Below, piece by piece: positions 51,305 through 60,841 of a stretch of DNA of 64,000 nt. The first letter of the stretch is position 1. Every line of letters begins with the position of its first letter. The stretch lies in the NCBI GenBank assembly GCA_041739525.1, contig JBGSNQ010000075.1, forward strand, positions 7,093 to 71,092, read 5' to 3'. The notes beneath the pieces were generated by a model that made no database searches, had not been told where the DNA came from, and was given only the letters and a program-made list of their open reading frames with translations. Source of the DNA: DATJGR01 sp041739525 (GTDB lineage Bacteria > Pseudomonadota > Gammaproteobacteria > Pseudomonadales > Azotimanducaceae). The translations under genes were made by a program, and so were the position numbers.

Positions 51305-54157
51305 ATGCGAACGACGATCCTGCGCGCCATCGCCCTGGCCGGAGCCATGACCGCCGGTGCACAAGCGTCCGCCTCGGACAATGCGCCCCCCACCTTCGAG
51401 CGATTGTCCACGTACGAGACAGGGCTGGCCGACATCGCCGCAGCCGCGTCGGCGGGCGAAACGGCAGCGCTCAAGTACGGCCGCCTCTACGTGACGAACG
51501 CACTCGACGCGTCCGTGGACATCGTCAGTGTACTGAAGCCGAGCCAGCCGAAGTTGCTCAAGCGGGTCGACCTCAGCAGCTACGGCGCTAAGGTCAACAG
51601 CGTCGACGTGTCGATTCTGAATCTCGTGGCGGTGGCGGTCGAAGGCGCCGAGAAAACCGATCCGGGCAAGGTGGTGCTGATGACGCCGTTGGGTAGCGTA
51701 CTGCGGGTGGTCCAGGTGGGTGCACTTCCCGACATGGTGACCTTCACGCCGGATGGCCGGAAGCTGCTCGTCGCGAACGAAGGCGAACCCGACTGTTATG
51801 GCGCTGATTGCACCGATCCACTGGGCACCGTGAGCATCGTCACCGTTTTGCCGTGGTTGCCGGCGCGGCCGGTCAAAACCGTTAGCTTCGAAGGCGTGCC
51901 GCTACCGGCAGACGTACGCATCTTCGGACCCGGTGCATCACCCGCGCAGGACCTCGAACCGGAGTACATCAGCATCAGTTCCGATGGCGACACCGCATAC
52001 GTGACGCTGCAGGAAAACAACGCGATCGCCGAGATCGACATCGCATCGGCGACGGTGGCCCAGGTGCACGCGCTGGGATTTAAGGATTTCAACCAGCCGC
52101 CGGCAGTCGAGACGCACGAAATCGGAAATATGCCGTCGATCGGAACGACGGTTGGCAACCAGGAACTCGTTCTTGGCGGCTTCTCCGGTCTCTTCTACGA
52201 GGGCCTGAGCGCCAGCGGCAAACTGAAGTTCGTCGTGAACACCGACCGCGGCCCGAACGGTGCCCCCACCGGCGTGAAGCGGCCGTTCCTGCTGCCGGAA
52301 TTCACGCCGCGGATCGTTCGCCTCGAACTCGATCGGACAACCGGCGAGGTCGCGATCACGCAACAGATCGAACTGAAGAATGCCAACGGCACGAAGTTAA
52401 CCGGCTTGCCGAACACCGCGCTCGGCGGCACGGGTTCGAAGCCCTATGACGACGAGGTGCCGGTGGATCTGCTCGGCAACGTGATCGCGCCGCTCGACCC
52501 GCTGGGTGGAGATTTCGAAGGTATCGTCGTCGATACCGACGGCTCGTTCTGGTTGCCCGACGAGTATCGTCCCGCGATCTATCATTTCGACTCCACGGGC
52601 CTTCTGCTGAATCGCTACGTCCCGATCGGCACGCATGCCGCCGCGGGTCTCATACCGCCCGCGCCCGGTACCGCCGGTATGTTCGGCGTCGAAGCGCTGC
52701 CGGCCGTGCTAGGTCAGCGTCGACCGAACCGCGGTTTCGAAGCCATCGCGATGCAGGGCGGCAAACTTTACGCATTCGTGCAAAGCCCGTTACGCAATCC
52801 GGTGACGCTGACGAACGGTCAACTCGACGTGCTGAAGAACATCCGCGTGGTCGAGTTCGATCCGGCGACGCTCGCAACGAAGCAGTTCCTCTATGTGATG
52901 GATCAGCCTGCGCTGGTCGGCGCAACCGATACGCGCGCCGATAAAATCGGCGATGCGACGGCGTTGCCCGGGCATGGTTTTCTGGTCAGCGAGCGCGACG
53001 ACGACTCTGCTTCGACCGGCAATCCGATCACGAAGCGCATCTACGCATTCGATCTGACCGGTGCCACCGACATCTCGTCGAAAGACACGCTGTACGACGT
53101 CGGCGGCGTAGTGAAGTCGTTGGATCAGATGAGCACGACCGAGCTTGCGCTCGCGTCAGTCAACGTAAAGCCGTTGGCCAAAGTGCTCCACCTCGATCTC
53201 GGCGCTACCGACTACAACACCGTGCAGAAAGTCGAAGGGCTGGCGTTGATCGATGCCGGCACGCTGGCGGTGGTTAACGACAACGACTTCGGTGTCGCCG
53301 CTATCAACATCAATCCCGACGGCACGTTCACGCTCGGCTATACGCCGGAACCGACGCTGCTCGGCCTGATCCAGACACACGGGATCGACGCGTCGGATCG
53401 CGATAACGTGATCAACATCCGCAACTGGCCGGCATACGGCATGTATCAGCCCGACGGCATCGCATCCTATTCGGTCGGCGGCCATCGCTTTCTGATTACC
53501 GCCAACGAAGGCGATGCGCGAGCCTGGCCGGGGCTTACGGAAGAGACCCGGGCGCGAGACGTCAGGACGAGTTACCCCGGTGTGCCCGAAGCGGCGGTCG
53601 ACGCACAGCTCGGTCGATTGACGATCACCACGTCGCCGCCGGCTGGCGCAACACGGCCATATGTATTCGGAACCCGTTCGTTCTCGATCTGGGATGCCGC
53701 GTCCGGCGATCAAGTATGGGATTCCGATACCGATCTCGAAGTGTTTACGGCAGCGCAGCTGCCGGCGAATTTCAACAGCAACAACGACGCAAACAACTTC
53801 GACAACCGTTCCGATAACAAGGGTCCTGAGCCAGAGGGTGTAGCAATCGGCCGCATCGGCACGCACCAGTACGCATTCGTTGGGCTCGAGCGCATCGGCG
53901 GCGTGGTGGTCTACGACGTCACCGACCCGACAGAGCCGGAGTTCGTTCAGTACCTGCTGAACCGTGACTTCACGAGAGAACCGGTGGGCCAGGACAGCGG
54001 CCCGGAGGTGGTGCGCTTCGTCCCGGCGCTCGAAAGCCCGAACGGAAAGCCGATGCTGGTGGTTGCCAACGAACTGAGCGGCACCGTCAGTCTGTGGGGA
54101 CTCAGCAATGCGAAGCCGTGGTGGCAGCGGTGGCGCCGGATCTTCCAGCACCACTGA
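51305..54157 (+). CDS. secreted choice-of-anchor I / phytase-like esterase protein
   Basis: A 950-residue secreted protein. The signal peptide (MRTTILRAIALAGAMTAGAQASA) is followed by a YVTN-type beta-propeller-like region (GRLYVTNALDASVDIVSVL; GRKLLVANEGEPD) typical of choice-of-anchor I proteins. The middle (about residues 280-640) resembles the esterase-like activity of phytase domain (GGFSGLFYEGLSASGKLKFV, GGDFEGIVVDTDGSFWLPDE). The C-terminal part returns to the propeller type (FLITANEGDARAW; GPEPEGVAIGRIGTHQYAFV). Likely an extracytoplasmic phosphoesterase. It lies near a GlpQ-like gene behind a Pho box, suggesting a phosphate-scavenging neighbourhood. Confidence 0.85.
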   Translation: MRTTILRAIALAGAMTAGAQASASDNAPPTFERLSTYETGLADIAAAASAGETAALKYGRLYVTNALDASVDIVSVLKPSQPKLLKRVDLSSYGAKVNSVDVSILNLVAVAVEGAEKTDPGKVVLMTPLGSVLRVVQVGALPDMVTFTPDGRKLLVANEGEPDCYGADCTDPLGTVSIVTVLPWLPARPVKTVSFEGVPLPADVRIFGPGASPAQDLEPEYISISSDGDTAYVTLQENNAIAEIDIASATVAQVHALGFKDFNQPPAVETHEIGNMPSIGTTVGNQELVLGGFSGLFYEGLSASGKLKFVVNTDRGPNGAPTGVKRPFLLPEFTPRIVRLELDRTTGEVAITQQIELKNANGTKLTGLPNTALGGTGSKPYDDEVPVDLLGNVIAPLDPLGGDFEGIVVDTDGSFWLPDEYRPAIYHFDSTGLLLNRYVPIGTHAAAGLIPPAPGTAGMFGVEALPAVLGQRRPNRGFEAIAMQGGKLYAFVQSPLRNPVTLTNGQLDVLKNIRVVEFDPATLATKQFLYVMDQPALVGATDTRADKIGDATALPGHGFLVSERDDDSASTGNPITKRIYAFDLTGATDISSKDTLYDVGGVVKSLDQMSTTELALASVNVKPLAKVLHLDLGATDYNTVQKVEGLALIDAGTLAVVNDNDFGVAAININPDGTFTLGYTPEPTLLGLIQTHGIDASDRDNVINIRNWPAYGMYQPDGIASYSVGGHRFLITANEGDARAWPGLTEETRARDVRTSYPGVPEAAVDAQLGRLTITTSPPAGATRPYVFGTRSFSIWDAASGDQVWDSDTDLEVFTAAQLPANFNSNNDANNFDNRSDNKGPEPEGVAIGRIGTHQYAFVGLERIGGVVVYDVTDPTEPEFVQYLLNRDFTREPVGQDSGPEVVRFVPALESPNGKPMLVVANELSGTVSLWGLSNAKPWWQRWRRIFQHH

Positions 54158-54203
54158 TCGGCGGAGCTGAGCACGCGGTGTCGTAGTGACACCGCGTTCG
54201 CAG

Positions 54204-54670
54204 TCAGCGTCTGAATCGTCTCCAGACGAAGAAACTGGCGGTCGCGGTCAGTGCGCAGATGAACAGCACGATCATCCAGAACCCGTGTGAACTGCCACCG
54301 TACGGAATGCCGCCAACGTTCATCCCGCACAGCCCACCGAGGACGTTGAGTAGAAGCTGCAGCACGGTCCTGAACGTGATCACGAACAGGCTGCGGTTCG
54401 TTCGGTCACCATCGCCGCAACCTCTTCCTCGCGCGCTCGACCAGCGCAGTGCAGTCGGCGACGACCGCCGTGAGTTCTTCGGCCACACGACGCCACGCGA
54501 CAACATCCAGCTCGGAGATCCACGCAGGCGGACCGCTCAACAGGCGGAACAGAGCAGCGGGTTCCGGCGCAAGCAATCGTTCCAGCCTGACCAGAGAACG
54601 GCGCAAACTCAACAATTCGGTGCGATGTCCGGCAACGCGGCTGACCAGCACGCTGTCTTCGATCCGTTAG
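54204..54670 (-). pseudogene. remnant of a ZntB/CorA-type metal transporter
   Basis: Two adjacent frames hold the C-terminal part of a CorA-family transporter. One gives the stalk helices (LVSRVAGHRTELLSLRRSLV; VADCTALVERARKRLRR); after a frame change and the loss of roughly a dozen codons, the other gives the membrane part DRTNRSLFVITFRTVLQLLL, GMNVGGIPYGGSSHGFWMIV and a terminal WRRFRR. GMNVGGIP is the ZntB-like form of the GMN motif. The N-terminal funnel domain is missing. It is clearly non-functional. Confidence 0.75.
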
Positions 54671-54688
54671 CTCGTACGAGAACCGCCG

Positions 54689-55972
54689 CTACTTGATGCC
54701 CATGCAGTTGGCGTAGTACGTGACGGTAGCCGGCCAGTCGGAAAAGACTCCCAGCACATGGACTTTGCGCGCCAGAACATCCAGCGCTCTGTACATGTCG
54801 GTGTCCTTCTTGATCGCCCTGCCGGTCGGATCGAAGGAATAATAGAAGCCGGCGGACGCCGCACCTTTGCGCAGGTCGGCGCGCTCGAAGGTCCAGGTAA
54901 TGATGTCGAGCCCCGCGCTTTTGATGTCCAGCGCGTATTGCGATGGAACCACGTTGCCGGTGCTGTCGACCGAGAGCAGCGCCGGCATTGGCGGTGCGAA
55001 TATCCGCACGCCTTTTCGCTTCAGATCCCGCAATTCCGCAAGGGTCAAGCGCGGGACCGGCGGTGACGCCGTAGGGTCGACGTCGTCGAGGTACACCGCC
55101 TGACGGCCGTACGCGGGGGCGTTCTTGATCCAATACAGCACATCGACGAGGTTGAATGACTGCAGCCACACGTTCTTCGGATCTACCCCTTCACCGACGA
55201 GCGTATCGATCATCTTCTGCGCATACGCTTCCTCGCTACCGAAGATCTCGTGGACGCGTGGTGAGTCGCTCTCCTTCAGTTCCGGCGTGTGTTTGACGCC
55301 CAGCTTCTCGTTGAGCTCGATGCTCTCCTTCAGGGTCATCAGCGTGCCGCGGCCCGTGTAGAGATCGGTACGCCAACTCGCCGTGCCGCCAAGGTATCCT
55401 GCAGCCGTGGTTGCGGTCGGGTTGCTTGCATCCATCTTGCCGGTCAGCGTTTTGAACTGCTCGAGCGTGATGTCGCTGGTGCAACACTTCGGTGATGAGC
55501 CCGGGCCGGTCCACGGCGTCGTGCACATCGCATTGAGCGGCGTGTTCACGATGTTCGTGGTGGTGTGGAGGTCGCACTCGGAATGCCGACACACCAACTC
55601 GCCGTCCTTGGTAAACGTCGTATCGCATTCGACGATACCGGCACCCTGCCGCGCACCGCCTTGGTATGCCTCCAGCGTATGTTCCGGAAACTGCAGTGCG
55701 GCGCCGCGATGACCAATCGAAAAATCGGTGCGATAGAACGGACCGTTCTAGCAACCCTGCAGTTTTTCCTTGAGCGGACCGGCGTCCATACCGTCGATCA
55801 GATAAAACGGACGCGAGCCGAGTTGCACGTCGGCGTCCCGGGGCGGGTGGCTGCGGTCTGCATCGTTCCAGTCGCTGTTCTGCCTGGCGTCGGAGTCGGC
55901 GTTTGCGCACGCGGTAAAGACCGTCGCCGCCAGTATTGCGATGACTCCTGCGTGGTGCGTTTTGGTCAGCAT
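54689..55972 (-). pseudogene. GlpQ-like glycerophosphodiester phosphodiesterase with in-frame amber codon
   Basis: One frame of 428 codons encodes a lipoprotein-type N-terminus (MLTKTHHAGVIAILAATVFT, Cys next) and a GDPD domain (FYRTDFSIGHRGAALQFPEH; GAGIVECDTTFTKDGELVCR; GVDPKNVWLQSFNLVDVLYW). It is interrupted by TAG at 55748-55750, between LKEKLQGC and NGPFYRTDF. Everything after the amber codon is conserved and in frame. Only a single base separates TAG from a sense codon such as CAG or AAG. It hydrolyses glycerophosphodiesters if made. A Pho box lies upstream. It may be a fresh pseudogene, a readthrough gene or a sequence error. Confidence 0.8.
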
Positions 55973-56058
55973 TTTTCCACTCCCTTGCCGCGAGATGAGA
56001 AGTCCCTGTTTGCCGGACGAAGACAGCTCCGCCCATGGACGGAAGCTATGCAAGGTCT

Positions 56059-56098
56059 ATGAAGACGCAGTGACCGGGAAATGACAGATGCGTTTCAG
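56059..56098 (-). promoter_or_regulatory. extended Pho box upstream of the GlpQ-like gene
   Basis: On the minus strand, heptamers repeat every 11 nt: CTGAAAC-N4-CTGTCAT-N4-CGGTCAC-N4-TCTTCAT. The central pair (56070-56087) matches the PhoB consensus CTGTCAT-N4-CTGTCAY with one mismatch; the outer two are weaker. It lies about 87 nt upstream of the proposed start codon, consistent with PhoB activation under phosphate starvation. Confidence 0.75.
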
Positions 56099-56136
56099 AC
56101 GCACAGACAACGCATGGCGCTTTGAACTGCGCCAAC

Positions 56137-56904
56137 CTATTCCGAGTCGGCTTCGATTCGACACGCCACGACGCTGCCATCAGTCAATTCCATAATCCGG
56201 GAGACCGGATCAGTCGCTCGGAAGTCCACGACGTGATCTGCACCAAGGCGCTTAGCCATTTCTTTGCGCGCGAGGACGCTTTCGACGCCGATGATTGTCG
56301 TTGCTCCCATCAGTTTGGCGCCCAGCGTGGCGCACAGACCGATCGGTCCTTGTGCGAACACCGCGACGGTGTCGCCGATCCGAATGCCGCCGTTCTCCGC
56401 ACCGCCGAAGCCAGTGGACATGATGTCGGGACACATCAGCACCGCCTCGTCCGTCAGACCGGCAGGTACGCGCGCCAGATTTGCCATCGCGTCCGGAATA
56501 CGTACGTATTCGGCCTGGCAACCATCGATCGTATTACCGAACTTCCATCCACCGCTCGGCTTCCAACCGTGCGGTGTACCCGCACCGTCCTGAGAATAAG
56601 ACCCGGCAAGACACGCCTCGCTGTGGCCGCTGGGCGTAATCGCGCCGGCGATCACGCGATCGCCCTCGCGATAACCGGTAACCGCCGAGCCAAGCTTTTC
56701 GATGATCCCGACGGGCTCGTGGCCGACCACGAGACCCGTTCGAACCGGATATTCGCCTTTGAGAATGTGAACGTCGGTGCCGCAGATGGTTGTCGTCGTG
56801 ACACGCAGCAACACATCAGTCGGGCCAATGTCGGGAATCGGGCGCTCTGCAAGCTCGATGCGACCGGGTTCGACGAACACGGCCGCTTTCATGGTCTTCG
56901 GCAT
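56137..56904 (-). pseudogene. zinc-dependent alcohol dehydrogenase, C-terminally truncated
   Basis: The first 245 or so residues match NAD(P)-dependent zinc alcohol dehydrogenases: MKAAVFVEPGRIELAERPIP, catalytic-zinc motif TTICGTDVHILKG, GHEPVGIIEKLG, then the cofactor-binding part VAVFAQGPIGLCATLGAKLM. AGGGAG lies 8 nt before ATG 56904. At the 3' end it loses homology after RIMELTDG and stops 11 codons later, about 95 residues short of the usual 350. The missing part is replaced by the Pho-box region of the next gene, so a rearrangement joined the two. Confidence 0.7.
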
Positions 56905-57501
56905 TTGATTACTCCCTTGATGGCGATCCTCTTCAATTTGCTCTCCTTGGCGCCATTGTTCGTGTCGCGCCGGACGGTGTTCCATCTACAAACATCCCAA
57001 CTGAGGGGTGAGCTCACGCGGCCCAAACCTGATCGCCTGTCGTCAAGCAGATTGCTTCAGACAGTCGGTAAGTCCCATACGTCAATGTACTCATGCGACG
57101 GTCATGAGGTTTTAACTACACGTGAGCGCGGACCGCAAGACTCTGGCTCGCATTGTGTCGTCGGCGGCCAACGGCGCCTATCGCAACATTCAATTGTGAC
57201 GGCGCGACTGTAGCCAAGCGACTTCCTGAGCAGTCGGGAACGTCCCGCACGAGACGCTGGCGTAGAGGGTTCGTCATGCACCGTTCACGCGTCGGGGGTA
57301 CAGTCGCCGCCACAATCGAAGCACTGCGCCTTCCATGCAATCCGACTTGAGCCAGAGAACTAGATCCACGCCCCGACCCGCATCGCGACCTAGCGCGATC
57401 ATCTGCAGCGCTCAGCGCCGATCCGCCGATATCGCGGCAATCCCGTATAGCGGTGTCCGGCCGGGCAGCGCAGATTGCATCTACTGATGACGGAGGTTCC
57501 C
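56905..57501. other. 597-nt gap, no gene recognised
   Basis: No frame on either strand has family motifs or a credible start. It includes leader sequence for the truncated dehydrogenase on one side and for the DUF3562-like gene on the other. I see no repeats or RNA genes. Confidence 0.4.
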
Positions 57502-57732
57502 ATGTTTGTGGCAAACAATTCTGTTGATCACAAGCGCATCATCGAACTCCTCGCCCAGCAGTCCGGCGCGTCGATCGATGAGGTGGCTCTGCTGTACGAA
57601 CGAGAACGGGAAACACTTGAGGCGCATTCGCGAGTGAAGGCGTTCGTTCCCGTGCTGGTAACCCGACACATCCGTGACTTGCTGAGCCAACGCGTGAGCA
57701 ACCAGATGGGTGGAATTCTCAACGCAGCGTGA
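57502..57732 (+). CDS. DUF3562-like small protein
   Basis: A 76-residue helical protein resembling DUF3562: HKRIIELLAQQSGASIDEVA then ALLYERERETLEAHSRVKAF and VTRHIRDLLSQRV. GGAGG lies 5 nt before ATG 57502; an earlier in-frame ATG has no ribosome binding site. Function unknown; these small proteins are frequent in soil proteobacteria. It precedes the pyruvate kinase gene by 115 nt. Confidence 0.7.
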   Translation: MFVANNSVDHKRIIELLAQQSGASIDEVALLYERERETLEAHSRVKAFVPVLVTRHIRDLLSQRVSNQMGGILNAA

Positions 57733-57847
57733 GGCGTGGGGCCGACGCACTCAAGCAAGCCGGCAACCCCACCGCGGTTCCAGATCCAACGCGCGGCTCC
57801 CTCCAACCACACATGTAACCCACGCTGACGAGGCGCGGCCGGATCAA

Positions 57848-59794
57848 ATGGACTCGAACGATATCGACAAGCTGATCGACCAAATCGCGACGCTTCGAAC
57901 ACGCATCCTTGCGGAGACGGCGTCGGCCGACCGCCAACTGGAGTCCGTCCACCCGAACTTTCACGACAGCGCCCGCAATCTGCTGCATTACCTCGAGCTG
58001 CGTAGACACGACCTGCGACCTTTGCAGTTGCGCTTGGCTGCGCTCGGGCTGTCGTCGCTGGGCCGCTCGGAATCGCACGTACTCGCGACGCTCGATTCCG
58101 TGCTGACAGCATTACATGGTCTCGTGGGACGCGCCTGGCAACCGCCTCGTTCGGAAGCTGCCGTAGTTGATCTCGCAATCGGTCAGCGATTGCTCGCCCA
58201 GCACACGGACTCACTCTTTGATGTCCGCACGCCGCGACGCGACGTCCGCATCATGGTCACGATGCCGTCTGAGGCCGCCGACGATTACCTGATCGTGCAC
58301 GATCTGCTCGCGCGCGGAATGGACTGCATCCGAATCAACTGCGCGCACGACGATCCACTAATCTGGCGACGCATGATCGAGCATCTCGATCGCGCGCGCC
58401 GCGCGCTCGGCCGAACCTGTCGCGTTGCCATGGACCTCGGCGGACCCAAACTGCGGACCGGTCCGCTTGAACCCGGGCCCGCCGTCGTACGGATTCGTCC
58501 ACGACGCAACGCGTTCGGTCGCGTAACGGCACCGGCGCGCGTCTGGCTCACCGATGAAGCCAACCCAACGTCGCCCCCCTCGCCGGCGGATGCGTCTCTA
58601 CCGGTTACTGGCGCATGGTTGTCCACACTGCGCGTCGGCGAGACGCTCGATTTCGTCGACGCCCGGGACGCAGCGCGCACGCTGAACGTCGTTGACGTCG
58701 GAGAGCGCGGTTGCTGGGCGGAAACGCGAAAGACCGCCTACGTCATGCCCGGGATCGCATTGCAGCGCTCCCGTCGCGTCGCGCCCGACTTGCGCCGCGC
58801 GCCGATCGGCGCATTGCCACCTACCGAGAACGCTCTTCTGTTGCGGTTCGACGATCTTCTGATCGTGACCCGGGGGCTCGACGCGGGTCGTGCGGCGACC
58901 TACGACAGCGCCGGCCGGATGCTCACACCGGCAAGCATCGGGTGCACGATTCCGGAGATCTTCGACGACGTCAAAGCCGGCGAACACATCTGGTTCGACG
59001 ACGGCAAGATCGGGGGGATCATCGAGAAGACCGAGCCACAGCGATGGCTCGTTCGCATCAAACATGTTCATGCCAACGGCGCAAAACTCCGCGGCGACAA
59101 GGGCATCAACTTGCCCGATAGCCGATTGAGTTTGCCGGCGCTAACAGCCAAGGATCTCGAAGACCTCGACTTCGTCGCGCAGCATGCCGACATCGTCGAA
59201 CTCTCGTTCGCGAATTCCACGCGTGATGTCGAGCAGCTTCAGCGCGAACTTGCGGCGCGCGGCGCGCAGCCGGCGATCGTGCTGAAGATCGAGACGCGGC
59301 GCGGCTTCGAGAACCTGCCAGAAATGTTGCTCACCGCGATGCGGTCACCGTGCTGCGGGGTAATGATCGCGCGCGGTGACCTCGCGGTCGAAAGCGGGTT
59401 TGAACGCCTCGCCGAGGTCCAAGAGGAAACGCTGTGGATCTGCGAAGCCGCGCACGTCCCGGTCATTTGGGCGACACAGGTCCTCGAGACGCTTGCTAAA
59501 GAGGGGATGCCATCACGCGCGGAGATCACCGATGCGGCAATGGGCCACCGCGCAGAGTGCGTCATGCTCAACAAGGGCGCGTACATAGTGACGGCTGTCG
59601 AAGTTCTCGACGATATCCTGGTACGCATGCAGGCGCATCAAACCAAAAAGCGATCGATGCTCCGCAAGCTGCATTTGGCGCATACATCGACGGAACAAGA
59701 ACTCGACGACGACGAATTCGCGCGACAGCACCAGCGCGCTGGCGCCCGAGTGGCGCACGAGACCACGGGGTCCGACGCACCATCGAAATCCTGA
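57848..59794 (+). CDS. atypical long pyruvate kinase family protein
   Basis: A 648-residue pyruvate kinase homologue. About 125 N-terminal residues are helical and unlike normal PykF/PykA. The barrel starts near VRIMVTMPSEAADDY and contains the active-site segments GMDCIRINCAHD, VAMDLGGPKLRTG, IWFDDGKIGG, GDKGINLPDS, MIARGDLAVESGF and WATQVLETLAKEGMPSRAEI. The usual MLSGET is MLNKGAY here. The B-domain region is expanded, and the normal C-terminal allosteric domain is replaced by a short charged tail. Activity is plausible but regulation must differ. ATG 57848 starts MDSNDIDKLIDQI. Confidence 0.85.
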   Translation: MDSNDIDKLIDQIATLRTRILAETASADRQLESVHPNFHDSARNLLHYLELRRHDLRPLQLRLAALGLSSLGRSESHVLATLDSVLTALHGLVGRAWQPPRSEAAVVDLAIGQRLLAQHTDSLFDVRTPRRDVRIMVTMPSEAADDYLIVHDLLARGMDCIRINCAHDDPLIWRRMIEHLDRARRALGRTCRVAMDLGGPKLRTGPLEPGPAVVRIRPRRNAFGRVTAPARVWLTDEANPTSPPSPADASLPVTGAWLSTLRVGETLDFVDARDAARTLNVVDVGERGCWAETRKTAYVMPGIALQRSRRVAPDLRRAPIGALPPTENALLLRFDDLLIVTRGLDAGRAATYDSAGRMLTPASIGCTIPEIFDDVKAGEHIWFDDGKIGGIIEKTEPQRWLVRIKHVHANGAKLRGDKGINLPDSRLSLPALTAKDLEDLDFVAQHADIVELSFANSTRDVEQLQRELAARGAQPAIVLKIETRRGFENLPEMLLTAMRSPCCGVMIARGDLAVESGFERLAEVQEETLWICEAAHVPVIWATQVLETLAKEGMPSRAEITDAAMGHRAECVMLNKGAYIVTAVEVLDDILVRMQAHQTKKRSMLRKLHLAHTSTEQELDDDEFARQHQRAGARVAHETTGSDAPSKS

Positions 59795-60032
59795 TTTAAA
59801 AAGGGGGGTGCAAGTGTTACTACCCGCCCGACTGCGGTTCACCACCCCCTCAACGAACTTGTTCAGTCCTCCGAGCCGTACCGACGATCGGGCACGTTCG
59901 ACAAACGAGCTGAATTCGTTGCACACGAGCGTGTCGCCGGCCAGTAGAGAAATAACGAGCCGCAGCGCCGGCGGATACATTGCGCAACTGTGGTGCCCGC
60001 CGTAGCGGCGCGGCGACGAACATCCCAAGGCC
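59795..60032. other. short gap, no gene
   Basis: Convergent space between the pyruvate kinase gene and the minus-strand hypothetical gene. A run of A then G (AAAAAGGGGGG) follows the kinase stop; no stable terminator hairpin is evident. Confidence 0.4.
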
Positions 60033-60329
60033 CTAATGCCTGGTTGCCAGTTGCGCTCCGAGCTTCGCGAGGATGTTCGCGTACTGTCTACGGGCCTTCG
60101 CGTCTGCACGAAGTCCACGCGACTGGCACCACTTTGGGAATACCTTCGGATCAATGTGAACCTTGATCGTCCGGTATCCCTTCTTCTCCGTTTGATCAAC
60201 GACGTTCTCGGCGGCTCTGAGCCAAACTCCGTAGCTGACTGGCAATGCTCGAGTGTCGCTGAGCACGCTACGCAACTCTTCCCAGTCCTCGCGGCGGTAC
60301 CAAGGGATACCGACAACTAGAATCTCCAC
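60033..60329 (-). CDS. conserved-looking hypothetical protein
   Basis: A 98-residue protein starting at GTG 60329 (MEILVVGIPWYRREDWEELR) with AGAGGG about 7 nt upstream. The composition is that of a real globular protein: a beta start, Trp/Tyr-rich middle (LPVSYGVWLRAAENVVDQTE) and a helical C-terminus with AKARRQYANILAKLG. I do not recognise a family. A Pho-box-like element lies 48 nt upstream on the same strand, so it may be phosphate-regulated. Confidence 0.65.
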   Translation of the reverse strand: MEILVVGIPWYRREDWEELRSVLSDTRALPVSYGVWLRAAENVVDQTEKKGYRTIKVHIDPKVFPKWCQSRGLRADAKARRQYANILAKLGAQLATRH

Positions 60330-60376
60330 CTGCCACCCTCTCTGCTAAGGCACGGTGAGAACGCTAGCAATACGAC

Positions 60377-60394
60377 TTGACAGGAAAATGACGA
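60377..60394 (-). promoter_or_regulatory. Pho-box-like element, leftward
   Basis: On the minus strand TCGTCAT-N4-CTGTCAA, close to CTGTCAT-N4-CTGTCAY with the exact 11-nt period. It points towards the hypothetical gene ending at 60033 and is back-to-back with a second box. Confidence 0.55.
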
Positions 60395-60401
60395 CGGAAC
60401 G

Positions 60402-60419
60402 ATGTCATCTCACTGTCAT
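60402..60419 (+). promoter_or_regulatory. Pho-box-like element, rightward
   Basis: ATGTCAT-N4-CTGTCAT: one mismatch to the PhoB consensus and exact spacing. The nearest plus-strand frame is the 56-residue one at 60671, 250 nt away, so its target is uncertain; with the leftward box it could also form one extended PhoB-binding region. The rest of the 60330-60670 gap shows nothing else. Confidence 0.6.
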
Positions 60420-60670
60420 TTCATCGGGCCTGAATGGCATCAACGCACGGAAATGACTCGCGTGCGCGCTCGGTGACCAGCTTCGAACTGGCAAAGCAAC
60501 AGGATGCCCACTATGCGGTCGAAACCCTCGGTCAGGCCGGCCCAACTGCTTCGCGGGCGTAAAATGACTTCCCTGAAGAGAGGAGCTTCAATTCGTTTCC
60601 TGTCACACAACTCAAATCCGCCAACAATAAGCTTCGTGCTTGTTTGACCTACCCTCCACTGAGCTAGACC

Positions 60671-60841
60671 ATGACCCCCGATGAACAGGCTGCGCGAATC
60701 AAGGAGCTAGAGGAGCGACTCGCAGCTCAGAGCAAGGCGCTAAGCGCCTTGCTCGCGGTGATCGATGAGAGGAACGAAGCCGAGATCAAGCAGGCCATCC
60801 ACGACCTTCTCGATCAGGATTCGGCAGCACCAGATCGTTAG
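60671..60841 (+). CDS. small coiled-coil hypothetical protein
   Basis: A 56-residue frame beginning MTPDEQAARIKELEERLAAQ with clear heptads (leucine/alanine at a and d) continuing through LSALLAVIDERNEAEIKQAI to the end. It looks like a short dimerising coiled coil of the SlyX type in general character, though without its motifs. The Shine-Dalgarno is poor. No family assigned. Confidence 0.45.
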   Translation: MTPDEQAARIKELEERLAAQSKALSALLAVIDERNEAEIKQAIHDLLDQDSAAPDR

